A stretch of DNA of 64,000 nucleotides, taken from Primula veris (Eukaryota; Streptophyta; Magnoliopsida; Ericales; Primulaceae). Shown in pieces: positions 24,381 to 35,927 of this stretch. The stretch spans positions 34,616,795 to 34,680,794 of the forward strand of contig OY821740.1 of NCBI GenBank assembly GCA_963682055.1. Reading direction: 5' to 3'. Every line of letters begins with the position of its first letter. The stretch's first letter is position 1. The translations under genes were made by a program, and so were the position numbers. The notes below the pieces were generated by a model. The model saw nothing but the letters and a program-made list of their open reading frames with translations. It searched no databases and had not been told where the DNA came from.

Positions 24381-25975
24381 TAAAGCCCAACGATATATAA
24401 ATTAGATGACACATGGGAGATGCAGATGAATAGCAATCTGCAATCTGGTATGTGGCTCTAAAATTTTAAAAATCAGACGAATAGCCAATATTTTACCTGT
24501 GGAAGAACAAATATAAACAGTATGAGATTGTTAAACTTCAAAATGAACTTTGAGAGTTGTTCACTTGTTCTTTCTTCTTGATATAGTTCCTATGAAATAT
24601 AAAGTACGAGGACCAAGTAGTTTTGAAAATAGTTTGCTTCAATGTATAAATTACTAAGACCTCCAGTCATTTACTGAGCATAAAAAACGAAGCACCTCTT
24701 ATTGAAACTTCAGGTCCATAATCTTCATTTAATCATGGAAACAATTAAGGTATATACGAATATGCTTATGCTAAGTAAAGCGTCAGTCAGGGTTTTTTTT
24801 TACATGAAAAGCCCATGAAATGCAGTTTAGACAGACGAATCTCAAAGATAAAACTAGATAATATCAATAAACACATGCTACAAAATAACAAGCATATGAA
24901 TAAGTAAGAACCTATATGCCATGAATGAATGGAATTTGAGTACATGTGATGAAAATTGGCAACAAGTATTAATTATCAGCCAGACAGAAACTAAACGGAA
25001 AGTAAAAAATAAAAACCAGAACTGCAACTTCAGCTACGTTAATTTATTCACTTTATATAAAAATTAAACGCATTGAACCACTTCTACCTAATTCCCACTC
25101 TCCCAGTTCATACTAATTTTACATTGACAATATTAACAACGAATCAGTTATAATTTTCACCACAAAATTACAGTAAAGAGTACCAATTTTTTTTTTCCTG
25201 TACAGTTTACCAGTGACAAATAATTCAGCTCAATTATTTAAAAGCTGCGCCAAAATAAGCTCCAAGATCTAAAAACAAATAAAGAAAAATGGTGTGTGTT
25301 TTTCCATTCGATACTGAACTACACATTAAAAACCACAAAACCCGAAGAAACACCAATCAAATGCATATATATACAAACTCCGCACACACACACACATAAA
25401 GAACATTCAATTAAACAGCTCAACTACACTTAAAATCAAATAAACACGGATACTCACACAAAGTATCTGCACATATAAGAGTATATTTTTTTTGCACTAA
25501 CACTACAAAATAATGTTGATTTAGTTAAGAGCCAAAAGTTGTCACTGATTCGAAAAGCTGTCACTATTTGACTATACTTTTACAAACTCGTCACGAAAAT
25601 CGTCGCTAATAAAAAAAAATGTCACTATTCCTGTCATTATTTAGACATCTTTTTTTTAGTGAGATTTTTCTCCTAAATTCCATTGACCAGCTCAAAACTT
25701 GAGTTAACAAATGTTTTCCTTACAAAAAGCTATAAATTATTACTTATAAGCTGAATGATTATCAGATCACAAAAAATCTAAATATACAAGTACATTTATA
25801 CATAGTCGATATTATACATACATATATATATATATACAGATAATGAAACGCACAAACAAACCCTAGAAATCGGAACGTTGACCGTCAATCGAAGAGCTAA
25901 ACTGAACAGCTCAATACCAGTTATTTATTTAAATTAAATAAAGACGGAGAATATACATATACACAAGCAAAGTGT

Positions 25976-26013
<38 letters not shown>

Positions 26014-26060
26014 CCTGTGGATGAGAGAGAATGATCGGCGGAGGTTTGGATGTTTAATTT
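24381..26060 (-). promoter_or_regulatory. 5' leader of RING gene with inferred 1.5-kb leader intron
   Basis: On the minus strand an acceptor (TTTGTTCTTCCACAG) precedes 24496, and a donor CCACAG|GTCTCTCT lies at 26015/26014. This suggests a 5' UTR intron at 24497-26014 and a short first exon beginning just right of 26015. The intron starts with a (CT)n run passing into (TA)n (25978-26013 on plus), so the microsatellite abuts the donor. No coding exon was found in this region. Confidence 0.5.
25501..25661. mobile_element. Possible CACTA-derived short element in the RING leader intron
   Basis: The segment starts CACTACAAAA and ends TTTTTTTTAGTG, giving short inverted ends. Inside are GTCACTA/GTCACGA motifs like the subterminal repeats of CACTA elements. 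A clear 3-bp target duplication was not found, so this is tentative. Confidence 0.35.
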
Positions 26061-28178
26061 TTGTCTCCTGATTTATTTAATTTTAATCCGATGGGCCCTT
26101 TTTCTCATTCATTCTCACGCGTTTTTTCATTCTTTTTTTTTTTTTTTTTCTTTTATTTATTTATTTAATTAATTACTTACTTCTACAGTCCTATTACTAT
26201 TGTAAGTTTTTATGTGAATGAGCAAGCACTTTCTCAAGTTATCGTGCAAAGTGCAAACTATAACCCTTTTTCTAATGCCAGACATTTTTGTTATTTGGGG
26301 CCTTTTATACTCATTCCCTCATTTTCATTTATTACTCACTCCTTCTATTTATAAGTTTTTATGTGAATGAACGCTTCCCCAAATTATTTCGTAAATGTAA
26401 ATTCTTTCTACTAAGGGGCATTTTTGTTATTTGAATCATTTTTCTCATCCTCTCAAGCCTTTTCCATTCCCTTTTATCTCTATTTTTTATTTATTACTTA
26501 CTCCGACTAAATTTTTATGTGTATATGGGCATTTTCTCATTTTGGTGTCTTTTTCTCGTTCTCTTATATGTTTTTCATTCTTTTTTATCTATCTTTTTAT
26601 TTATTACTCTTATTAACCTTTTATGCAGTCGTTGAGTTGTCACATTTACAACCATTAAATTAAAAAATAGAGACTTAAATGATACATTTTCAATAATTAA
26701 TTTATTTTTTCAATTTTTATTATATATTAGATAAATTATTATTTAATAAATTAAAAACAAATTTTACAACACAATAAAATCTCAAATAAAAATATAGAAC
26801 TCTAGTAGATACTAGCCTAAATTTAATTATTAATCAAAATTTGAAAAAAAAATAGCAATTGAATATTTATTTTTAAAAATTGGATTTTGTACCGTTCAAT
26901 TGATTGACTGCAAAAAAAAACATGTATTTTCTCAAGTTATCTTGTAAGTGTATCTTTTTTCTAATACTAGACATTTTTGTCATTTATGTGTATGAGAAAT
27001 TTTAAGATATCTTATACGTGTTTACTATTAATGGATTTTTTTTGGTTTTTTTTCATTTGAAAAGGTAATTTAATGAATTCAAGTTTTAATTTTTGATGAT
27101 TGTTTTGTCAGTGGTCTATTTTTATTTATTACTTACTTCTACTAAGTTTTTACATGAATGGGTCCTTTCTCAAGTTATCTTGCAAGTATATCTTTTTTCT
27201 AATACTAGACATTATTGTTATTTATATGTTATTTATACGTGTTTACCATTAATGTACATGTTTTCATTTTTTTCATTTGAAAAGGTAATTTAGTGAATTC
27301 AAATTTTAATACTTATGTGACATTTTGTTATTGGTTTAGTTGATGTGACATCATATTAGTTACGAGATACTTCCAGCTGTTTCATATTCATTACACATCA
27401 AGAAATCATATACAATTTGGATTCGTAAAAATTAAATATATAGTGTCTAAACTAGCAAGTCACAGATTCTTAAAAATTAATCACATGGTCAGTATCAATT
27501 TCGATACGAACTTTTCACAAATCAAAATTGCAAGTAATTTGCAATAAAGTAGTATTTGATACAAATCATCAAATTACCTACTCTCCTCTTTCTCAATGTG
27601 AGACTCGGTTCTCAACGATTCATTTGTCGTATCCAACTAGCTAGATTATGAAAGAGTTCCGTCAGTTGTCGAAAACTCTAGCGAGAGGCTCTAAAGAACT
27701 ATGTTTGTGTAGTCGGGCCACCTGCTCTTTTTTAAGGCTCTAGAGGCTTTGACACTTATTTTCATAGAGATTTTGCAATGGTTTCTTATAACATCTGAAT
27801 TATATTTGTGTGACTCGTATAATTTATAGAAGCTTTACACTTCTTCATTCTGCTGTGGTGTGCATCAAGCATGAAACATTTATTATTAGTTTGCTACATT
27901 GTACATTTTGAACTTATGTGAATGTTTGCGTGTGTGTGTGTATTAATTGTGTGTGTACACGAGTGTATCCTTATGTAAAAAAACTATTGCATGATAAGAA
28001 TACCGTCGACTTTTTCCAAATAATATTGTCATACTATTATTTTACTCAGGTATGACTATATCTGGCTATAATAATTGATATAATAATGTCGGTCGTCAGA
28101 TATCGTTTTCAAGCTAAAAAAAAATTGAACAATATTTAAACATGTGTTTTTCACCCTATGGAATAAGTTATTAATTTT
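26061..28178. repeat. Gene-free AT-rich region with diverged repeated segments
   Basis: Related segments recur in the same order at about 26225-26300, 26340-26425, 26925-27085 and 27160-27315. They share the phrases TTTCTCAAGTTATCTTG, TTTTTTCTAATACTAGACAT, TACGTGTTTAC and TTTCATTTGAAAAGGTAATTT. The two rightmost copies are the most alike. No gene was recognised. Confidence 0.5.
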
Positions 28179-28656
28179 AGTACACCAAACTATAATCTTG
28201 TTAACGATTTGAATACATACATTTCAAAATTTTCAATCCGGCTGCTGCATTATAATAACTTTTCAATTTAGGTACCACCGTCTAAATTAATCACGGAATC
28301 ATGTCACGTGACATTTAACAAACGTTAATTTGAAAGGCTAATTTGATAATTTTGCACAAAAATATGTCATTCTATAAAAAAAATTCCCCCAATTTCACAC
28401 ATAATAAAAATTAGCATAATCCAAATTTTTGTTAGGTGTGAAATTGGGAGAAACGCTTTTCTAATATGACATATTTTTGTGTAAAATTGTCAATTTACCA
28501 TGTCAAATTGACGTTTGTCAAATGTCACGTGAAATGATTCCGTGATTAATTTAGAAGGTGGTATCTAAATTGGAAAGTTATTATAGTGTGATACCCAAAT
28601 TGAAAATTTTAAAAGATTCATACCCAAATCGTTAAAATCAGATAGTTGTGTGTATT
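28179..28656. mobile_element. Long fold-back (inverted repeat) element, about 480 bp
   Basis: The left arm (from AGTACACCAAACTATAATC) and right arm (ending AGTTGTGTGTATT) pair over about 235 bp each, at roughly 80% by eye. Strongly matching blocks include TAAATTAATCACGGAATCAT, CACGTGACATTT and CACAAAAATATGTCAT. The centre is near 28415. It has no open frame. It looks like a long-TIR MITE; the superfamily is not clear because no target duplication could be fixed. Confidence 0.7.
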
Positions 28657-30179
28657 AAACTTATCTATTATGTATATAACTAAAGCTATTCAAGATCTTT
28701 GATATTTGTTTGAGCCCGTGGATTAAACTTATCAGCCTTGCTTACCTTCCAATGAGGTTACGACGAGACCATTGAAAAATCAAATCCGTGCAATAATAAA
28801 CCGAAAAGGTGTACTAGATTGGATTATAGTGGCAAAAAAACTCTTAATTTAGTATCATTAGCATGGTGATCAACATGCAAATACCCTCAAGCAGATTGTA
28901 TTCATATGGATGTGTGGATTTGAAGACTAACTCATATAAATAAATTAGTAATAGTTCTTCACGTTCGCATGCAATACGTAGTGACATCCTGACAAATGAA
29001 ATTAATATTTTTTTTTTAAATTAAATATCGAATGATTAAATATAATTAATTAACAATCGTATATTAAGAGTAATATAATGTTTTACTCTTATAAAAAATA
29101 CACATGGCGATTTTGTTTAGAATATAAATATGTGAGGAAAATAACATTTTTTAAAAGTTATTTATTTATTTGAATTGAATGGTGATATTTAAAAGTAATT
29201 ACAATATTAGAGTGAGAGTATTTTTGAAAAATTTGAACAAAATTTAACAGTATCAAAATTCTTGCATTGATTTATATTAATAGTATCTATGGTGGTGAAC
29301 AATGAGGAGTTCGGCCCGATAAACCATGCTTGAATTGTTTGTTAGACATTAGGACCAATAGTTGGATATACATGCCTCGCAATTAAAGCACTAATTTGTA
29401 AGTCTTGTGCTGTTGCATAGTTGCCTTAGGTCAGGGTCGCTTTTTATATATATAATATATAATTTATGTACATCCTTAACTCCTTACTAGTTATAATAAT
29501 GCAAAATATATATTATCTACGTGTATTTTTTTTTATCGGAATTGATTTGGTATGACTTCAAAACAAATGACTAATTGTAATTCATGGTATGGGCGGTTCT
29601 TCATATTCATGCTCCATAATCAGGGATGTCAATTTGATGGGTTTCAACCTGACCCCATAACAAATTTATATATTTACCTATTTGATCCGACCCGATTCAT
29701 TTAATTCGTTTTTAAAAATGTTTTTTTTTCTTTTAAAAAATAAATCTCATAAATGTCAAAAATTTCAAATAAAATTTTTTTAGTTAGATTAAAAAATCAT
29801 TTGATTTAAAACTATAATATAAAAATAATATAAAATAGAGAGTTTAATGTATATGAGAGATATAAGAGAAAGAGTCTTAAGTTGTATTTTTACCCATTTA
29901 AACCCGACCCGACCCGACCCAAATAGAATTATATTTTTAACCGACCCGTGACAGGTCGGATCGGATCGGTTTGAAACCCGCAAAATTGGCATCTATATCC
30001 ATAATCATTCACTTTAGTGTATGTACAGTTGCAACTATTAGTTTATTAGTTTATAATCATTATGTGACCTACTACGTTTATTTAACTCACTAACCCTACA
30101 ACACTATTAATAATTATCTACTATGTTTTTAGAGTTAATTAAATTTTGTTTTTAAATAGTAACTTTTTAAGATAAAAAT
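28657..30179. other. Gene-free AT-rich region
   Basis: No gene was recognised. Around 29645-29990 the sequence is rich in GACCCGA-type motifs (for example CCCGACCCGACCCGACCC near 29905), a short simple-sequence patch often seen in plant intergenic DNA. Confidence 0.4.
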
Positions 30180-30470
30180 TGTAACGACCCGATCTCACGG
30201 ACCGAACCGCCACGCCCGTATCAACAATATTGTCCGCTTTGGCACAACTTCCGAGGAGGGTCACCCATCCTGGTACTACTCCAAGCTAAGCACGCTTAAC
30301 TATGGAGTTTCGTCCTCGCTATTGTGCCGCACGACTTTAAAATGCCTTGTTGATAGAAAATAGATCTTTAAGCTCATATACCACACGAGTACTCTCATAT
30401 CTGGGCGATGTGGGACTGACGCACAACACCGCACCACAGAATTTTCATCCTGGAAATCTGGGTCGTCACA
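30180..30470 (-). repeat. 3' LTR of Cassandra copy 2
   Basis: 291 bp. It contains the plus-strand CGATGTGGGAC (30406-30416), which is the complement of the USE-like motif. Confidence 0.95.
30231..30350 (-). ncRNA. 5S rRNA-like domain, Cassandra copy 2, 3' LTR (diverged)
   Basis: The minus strand carries AGTTAAGCGTGCTTAGC and AGTAGTACCAGGATGGGTGA as in 5S rRNA, with extra changes near both ends (GAAACTCC for GGAACTCC). Ends are placed by analogy with copy 1 and may be off by a base or two. Confidence 0.78.
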
Positions 30471-30581
30471 ATCACCCTCCCTTTAGGCACGACGTCCTCG
30501 TCGGGCACGTTGCCCTTCCGGGGCCTCACTCTCTCGTGCTAGTCCCCACATTTCCGGCCAGATAGAAGCTCTGATACCATC

Positions 30582-30872
30582 TGTAACGACCCGGTCCCAC
30601 GGACCGAACCGCCACGCCCGTATCAACAATATTGTCCGCTTTGGCACAACTTCCCAAGGAGGGTCACCCATCCTGGTACTACTCCAAGCTAAGCACGCTT
30701 AACTATGGAGTTCCGTCCTCGCTATTGTGCCGCACGGCTTTAAAAGCCTTGTTGATAGGAAATAGATCTTTAAGCTCATATACCACACGAGTACTCTCAT
30801 ATCTGGGCGATGTGGGACTAACGCACAACACCGCACCACAGAATTTCCTTCCTGGAAATCTGGGTCGTCACA
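30582..30872 (-). repeat. 5' LTR of Cassandra copy 2
   Basis: 291 bp. The USE-like motif complement is at 30808-30818, and a TATA-like motif lies near 30775-30782. Confidence 0.95.
30633..30752 (-). ncRNA. 5S rRNA-like domain, Cassandra copy 2, 5' LTR
   Basis: Same box A, intermediate element and box C motifs as in copy 1. The approximate ends come from the same offset within the LTR. Confidence 0.78.
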
Positions 30873-31510
30873 AAAATAATCTTTTAAATGAAAAAATAAT
30901 CTTTTAGATAAAAAAATAAAAATTTTGTCTCCAAATCTAACTTTTAGACACATAATTTGATTTTTTTTGTCTCAAAGACAATCCGATACGAACATAAGAA
31001 GACAATTAAATTTTTTCTTAAAATACTTTTTAACATTAAATTAAATCGTCTCTTTATGTACGTTTGAAGACAATTTTGTTTTCAAATTATGTGACTAAAA
31101 ATTAGATTTTTACACAATAAAATTATTTTTTTAAAAAAAAAATTGTTTTTATTCCGAAAAATTACCATTTAAAACAAAATTTAAATATTTTTTTAAAAAA
31201 TTAACCCTAATTTTTAAGTTTGTTACGGTATCACCTTGGCTGCATAAACATGTTGGGCCTTCGTCATTTTTACATAAAAGTCAAACTTGAACAACCCTAT
31301 GAAACTATTTTTTTGGTCTTTATGAACTTTTTTATTTACTTTTAGCATTACTATGAAGTCCAATGTACTTTACACTGAAAAATACTGTTGAAATTTGACT
31401 TCTGATTACTTACCACTCGATCCAAATAGAAGTGGATAGTTTACACTTCATGCTGTCTTGATTGCTATCCAAGACGGTATTTTTTCAGTATAATTTATAT
31501 GTTTACATAC

Positions 31511-31661
31511 ACAAATCGTACCTTCAAAATATGAACCGTAATTTGAAAGTACGGTTTACACCGAGTTAAATTACTTCGGTGTTACTGTGTAAAATTTTAC
31601 CTTTGTGTAAACCGTACTTTGAAAGTATGGTTCGTATTTTCAAAGTACGGTTTGTACGTGA
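31511..31661. mobile_element. Short fold-back (MITE-like) element
   Basis: The left arm 31511-31560 and right arm 31612-31661 are about 50-bp inverted copies (ACAAATCGTACC...GGTTTACA against TGTAAACCGT...CGGTTTGT). They match at over 80% by eye, with an approximately 50-bp loop. No open frame. Confidence 0.65.
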
Positions 31662-31749
31662 AAACAGATAAATTGCAGTGGAAAAATTCAGTCCCATCTA
31701 AGTTTGCTTATAAAATAAAAAGTTTTTCGACCAATAAAAAGTATCGGTA

Positions 31750-32530
31750 GTTAACATGGGGAATTAACATAAACATATCATACACCTATTATATTAACAA
31801 AAATATACAATCAAAAGTTATATTATCAAAAACATACATTCAAATAATAATTAATAAAAAAATAAAAAATATCATTTATTACTCCTATCTATTTCCTCTA
31901 TCTCTCATCATCTCACTCTCTTTCCACTATCTCTCATCCTCCTTCTTCCTCTCTCGGATCTCTTTCTTTTCATTCTCCGATCTCTCCTCCTTTCTTTCTC
32001 TTTCTAATCTCTCTCCTTCTCATTTTTTTTTCAATATTTCTCTCCTCTTCACTCTCTCTTCGGTAAAGATTGAGACAGAGACACCAGTCGAAGTGGGCGG
32101 CGAAAATGTAGAGCGAGCTCAAAAAATCGAGATTGATCTCAATGGAGATGCGGTCGTCGAAAGAGAGGCCCACGACAACGACGTGAAAGTTCGAGATCAA
32201 AGAACGGATAAGTGTTGAATTTGTTAACTAGTGTATAAACTTGAAAAAATAAGTATATGAACTCCGTGAATTAATGATATAAGTGTATGAATTTCGTGAA
32301 TTAAAGATATAAAGTTAAAAATTATGTATATAAATTGTGTAAATAAGTATATGAATTCTGTAAATTGGGATATGAACTATTCGAATTAGGGTATGAACTT
32401 TTAAAATAAGTGTATGAACTTTTGGGTATGTTTTTATTAATTAAAATTTTTTTAGATATATTTTTGTTAATTTAGTTTCAAAAGTAATATCTTTTGTTAA
32501 TTTATCCTAGTTAATATAATTCACATTTCC
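31750..32530. mobile_element. Candidate TIR element with a 55-codon open stretch
   Basis: The left side has TTAACAAAAATATAC and GTTATATTATCAAAAACATAC. The right side has GTATGTTTTTATTAATTAAA, GATATATTTTTGTTAATTT and AATATCTTTTGTTAATTT, which are loose inverted counterparts. Between them is a pyrimidine-rich tract (31880-32060), then a plus-strand open stretch of about 55 codons ending TGA at 32216-32218, then imperfect repeats of TATGAA-CTCCGTGAATTAA type (32240-32420). The ends are not exact. It could be a diverged non-autonomous transposon. Confidence 0.35.
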
Positions 32531-34140
32531 TAGAATCCCAATAACCCAACAACTTAACGATGATAGTATTATTTACGTATTCTTTTTACATCAATGAAAA
32601 TTATACAAAACCTTTCTCGTTGAGATGAAAATACATGTGTACCGTACATATACCTAGAAACTTCAAAGGGTCAAATTCCTTAATAGCTTAGCTAATATTT
32701 GTAATGTGATAAAAATGATTGTTAGAGTAAAAACTCTAAAAAGTCATACTATTCGGACTATAATTTCTTTTTAAGGTTGATGCTTAAATAGAGGTTACAT
32801 AAATAACCACACATATTAAAAATAAATACACTAAATAAGATACATGTATCAAAGTTTGTTTAAACAAACACAAACAGAGAATGTATGATAATTGTGATAA
32901 ACTCGTGAAAATATGGATGTTTAATTAAATACCAAAGGTTTTAGTATGTCACTAATCGTTTCATGACAAGTTGGAAATATTTTAGTTTCAACCACAAAAT
33001 ATTCATGTTGTTAAACTATTACGTAAGTGTTGGCTCGTAATTGGTCAAATCTTAAAGGGGGTGTATAAGATTTATGTACGATTTTCACGAAATTAAAAAA
33101 TAAAGCAAATAACAACCCAAATAACGTTATTACGAACTAAACGATAGGTAACATCAAATATAAAGTTAATTTAAACTACGCAAGAAATTAAATAAGCAAT
33201 AATATAAGTGTGGAAAGTAACAGTTCAGAGAAAAGAAATAACACAAGATGTATAGAGAGGTTCGGCAAACCCGCATACGCCATCTTCTCGAAATTAACTT
33301 TACCGAGTGACATCACTATAATTTTATTCCTAAAATTACAACCTAACTAGTTAATCATCGAATTAATCTCCCCATCATTCTATGAGTATACCGAATGAAA
33401 ATACTTAGAGCTTTTAAGTCACACTTGCTTACAAAGCTTCTATCCGATCATTCGCTCACAAATGAGCTTATAAAACGCTTTACAATTTTTTTTGAATAAA
33501 ATGTATCACTCACAGATAAATATCATTTAGTGTTTATAAGATTACAATAATATGAGTATATATGAATTATTAGCCTTTTGCTTGATTGATCTTCGATGGA
33601 GAATTAATAGAGTATTGATGAAGATAGGTATCGTGTTGGTGTTTCTGGTGGAGAAGGTGAGAGTGTATTTATGGCTAAAATGATGTTTGCGGGTAGTGTT
33701 GTATCTGTTTTACGATCCATTTTTACTGGCATAATTTTTTTTAAAGACATTTATCCTAAAAATATTTAATCCGTTGATTTAATTAATTAAATGGTACATA
33801 TTAGAGGTTCATAGGTGCAGCTATACGACTAGATTATTTTCAATATCTCTCATTCTCCTTTAGCCTACAACATTTTTCGACCTTTGCATATTGAATAGGC
33901 TACCTCACTCTGTCCTTCACTAATATATGAAGTTATGTTAGATCTCTGCAGATTTCCCATTGATAATCCCATCTTTTAAACAATCGTTTAATTAAATTAA
34001 AAGTGGATTACACCTTTATGATTCGGCTAATTTAATAATTTGTCTGAATTGCAAAGTGAGTTATGTGGTTTATTACTTTGTTGGTGGGCATGTCAGAGTT
34101 TATTGTCATATAGGTTGTTTTGTAAAACATGAATGAGAAA

Positions 34141-34290
34141 GGGAAGCAGAGTACCTGACTCAGAGTCAGAGTTATTCTGTTTTTATAGTCATTGAATCTG
34201 TTTAAATTTGTTACAGTTAAATTTTTTAAACAGATTCAATGGCTGTGGAAGCAGATTAACTCTGACTCTGAGTCAGGTACTCTGCTTCCC
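34141..34290. mobile_element. 150-bp MITE with perfect 34-bp terminal inverted repeats
   Basis: Positions 34141-34174 and 34257-34290 are exact reverse complements (GGGAAGCAGAGTACCTGACT at the left end). Inner blocks CATTGAATCTGTTTAAA and TTTAAACAGATTCAATG also pair. TGAGAAA occurs directly on both sides (34134-34140 and 34291-34297) as a 7-bp or longer target duplication. The perfect arms suggest a recent insertion. No open frame. The duplication length is closest to the 8 bp of hAT elements, but the terminal bases do not clearly match a family. Confidence 0.85.
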
Positions 34291-35829
34291 TGAGAAAGAT
34301 GAGTTGTAGAGGCAACTGAATGGGGATGGATTTTAAGTTTTTACCAAATGTTTTGGTTGCACACATGAAACTTCCCTTATGTATCAATAGATTTAAGACA
34401 AGGGGGCAAGGCAGGTTGTTCTAAAAATTTTACGGCAGCAAAAATGGATCATTCGTTTTTACATCAAATTAATGTTCAAAACACAGATTCACTTTTTAAA
34501 GAGGCTAAAAATGAATTTTTCGTAAATACAGGCCGACCAGTTGATGTATAAAAGGGAGGGGGATATTTTGGCTTTTAATGTGTTGTATAATTTATTTTTA
34601 ATTTATTAAATTCTAATTTGTTAAAAATATAAAAAAATAAATTAGTTATTGAAAAATATTATCTAACCATCCATTTTTTAATCTAACGGTGATTAAGGCG
34701 ATTGTACAATAAACAATCAAATAGACCGACTGTTACAAAGAGGCTCTCGAAATCAAGTCAACAAAATCCTCATCCCTTATTTATAAATTATCCAAACAAA
34801 TTGGGATAGAAATTAAAGAAATAAAGAACTGGTATTAGGGAATAAATCTAGATGTCGTATAAGATTGGTGCCATTTATTTTCCCAAAAAAAAAAACAGTA
34901 CTCGCTATGGGGAAAAGAGCAACCGCAAATTCCTGGAGTAAGATGGAGAATTAAAAAAATCAAAGAAGTTGTAAACGAGGAAATATTTATGAATTTGATT
35001 GGATAAAAAAAAGGCATTTTTTTTCATATAAACTTGTGAAATCTGTGAAATGGTAGATTGGAATAAATCCATTATGATTACTCAGAGTTAGTTTTTTTTT
35101 TTATTTGAATTCTGATGAGATGATGCGTGAGTCTTGTTTGACAATATTGAAGCATCTAAAAACTGGTTTGAGAGTGAGAATGCAAAGAAAAATAAGAGCA
35201 GAGTCTTAAATTAGATAATTAATTTGTTTTTTACTTTCATCCGTTTGTATCCTAACTTAATTAATCCACCTATCAAAATTCCAAAACTCATAAAGAAAGC
35301 TAAAGCTATCAAATTTTGTCCATTTTTTTTAAATATACACTCGTTATTTTATAATAATTACCAATGTATCTAATTTAATTAATTAATAATTTGTCCTCAC
35401 TATATTTTTCTAATTACGAATGTAGTATAAATTAATTAACAATTCGTTTTAACCTGCATACATATAATAAATGATACCAAATCTGAATATTATGTTCAAA
35501 ATAAAATATATTACGAGATTTATGACATTACGCGTCTCACAAGTAAGTGATTTTTTTTACTTGCTATTATAAAATTTCATTGCATTTTCTAACGTTGCAG
35601 TCTCAAATATATTTTGAAAGTATTACATTATATATGCATATATTTAATTGCAAGTTGCAGTTTCAAAAAGAGAAAAATTGTTGTTACGTTGAGAAATGTA
35701 AAGAAAAGTAAATTTTTATACGCACAGATTGACGTATATGGTAATTTGAAAAAAATGTTATATTTTTTTTTATCTCTACGGTTTATATTGAGATTAAGTT
35801 TATAGAATAAAATAGATTTGGTAAGTGCA

Positions 35830-35927
35830 GATCCAACGAATAAAAGAGATTCAGAAAGTCTGAATTCAACGAATAAAAGAAATTCATGAAGTCTTGGTCC
35901 GACGAATAAAAGAGATTCAGGAAGTCT
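35830..35927. repeat. Minisatellite, three copies of about 33 bp
   Basis: Three tandem units share CAACGAATAAAAGAGATTCA and end in GAAGTCT or AAAGTCT. The third unit ends near 35927. The open frame read across them on the minus strand is a by-product of the repeat. Confidence 0.8.

Larger units (their letters stand above)
30180..30872 (-). mobile_element. Cassandra TRIM retrotransposon, complete, opposite orientation (copy 2)
   Basis: LTRs at 30582-30872 (5' on the minus strand) and 30180-30470 (3'), each 291 bp, enclose an interior (30471-30581). The primer-binding site is read on minus as TGGTATCAGAG, plus-strand CTCTGATACCA. The 5-bp target duplication AAAAT flanks it (30175-30179 and 30873-30877). 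The two LTRs differ at about ten places by eye, including two single-base indels, so this copy is older than copy 1. It is non-coding. Confidence 0.96.
30873..34140. other. Gene-free region with fold-back repeats and element debris
   Basis: It holds the inverted repeat at 31511-31661 and the candidate element at about 31750-32530, both listed separately. At about 33240-33300 the phrase AGAGAGGTTCGGCAAACCCGC resembles a motif common in plant LTR-type repeats. No gene was recognised. Confidence 0.4.

Noticed and set aside
31970..32200. 76-residue Lys/Glu-rich minus-strand open frame
   Set aside because: Low-complexity translation of a CT-rich tract; no conserved motif.
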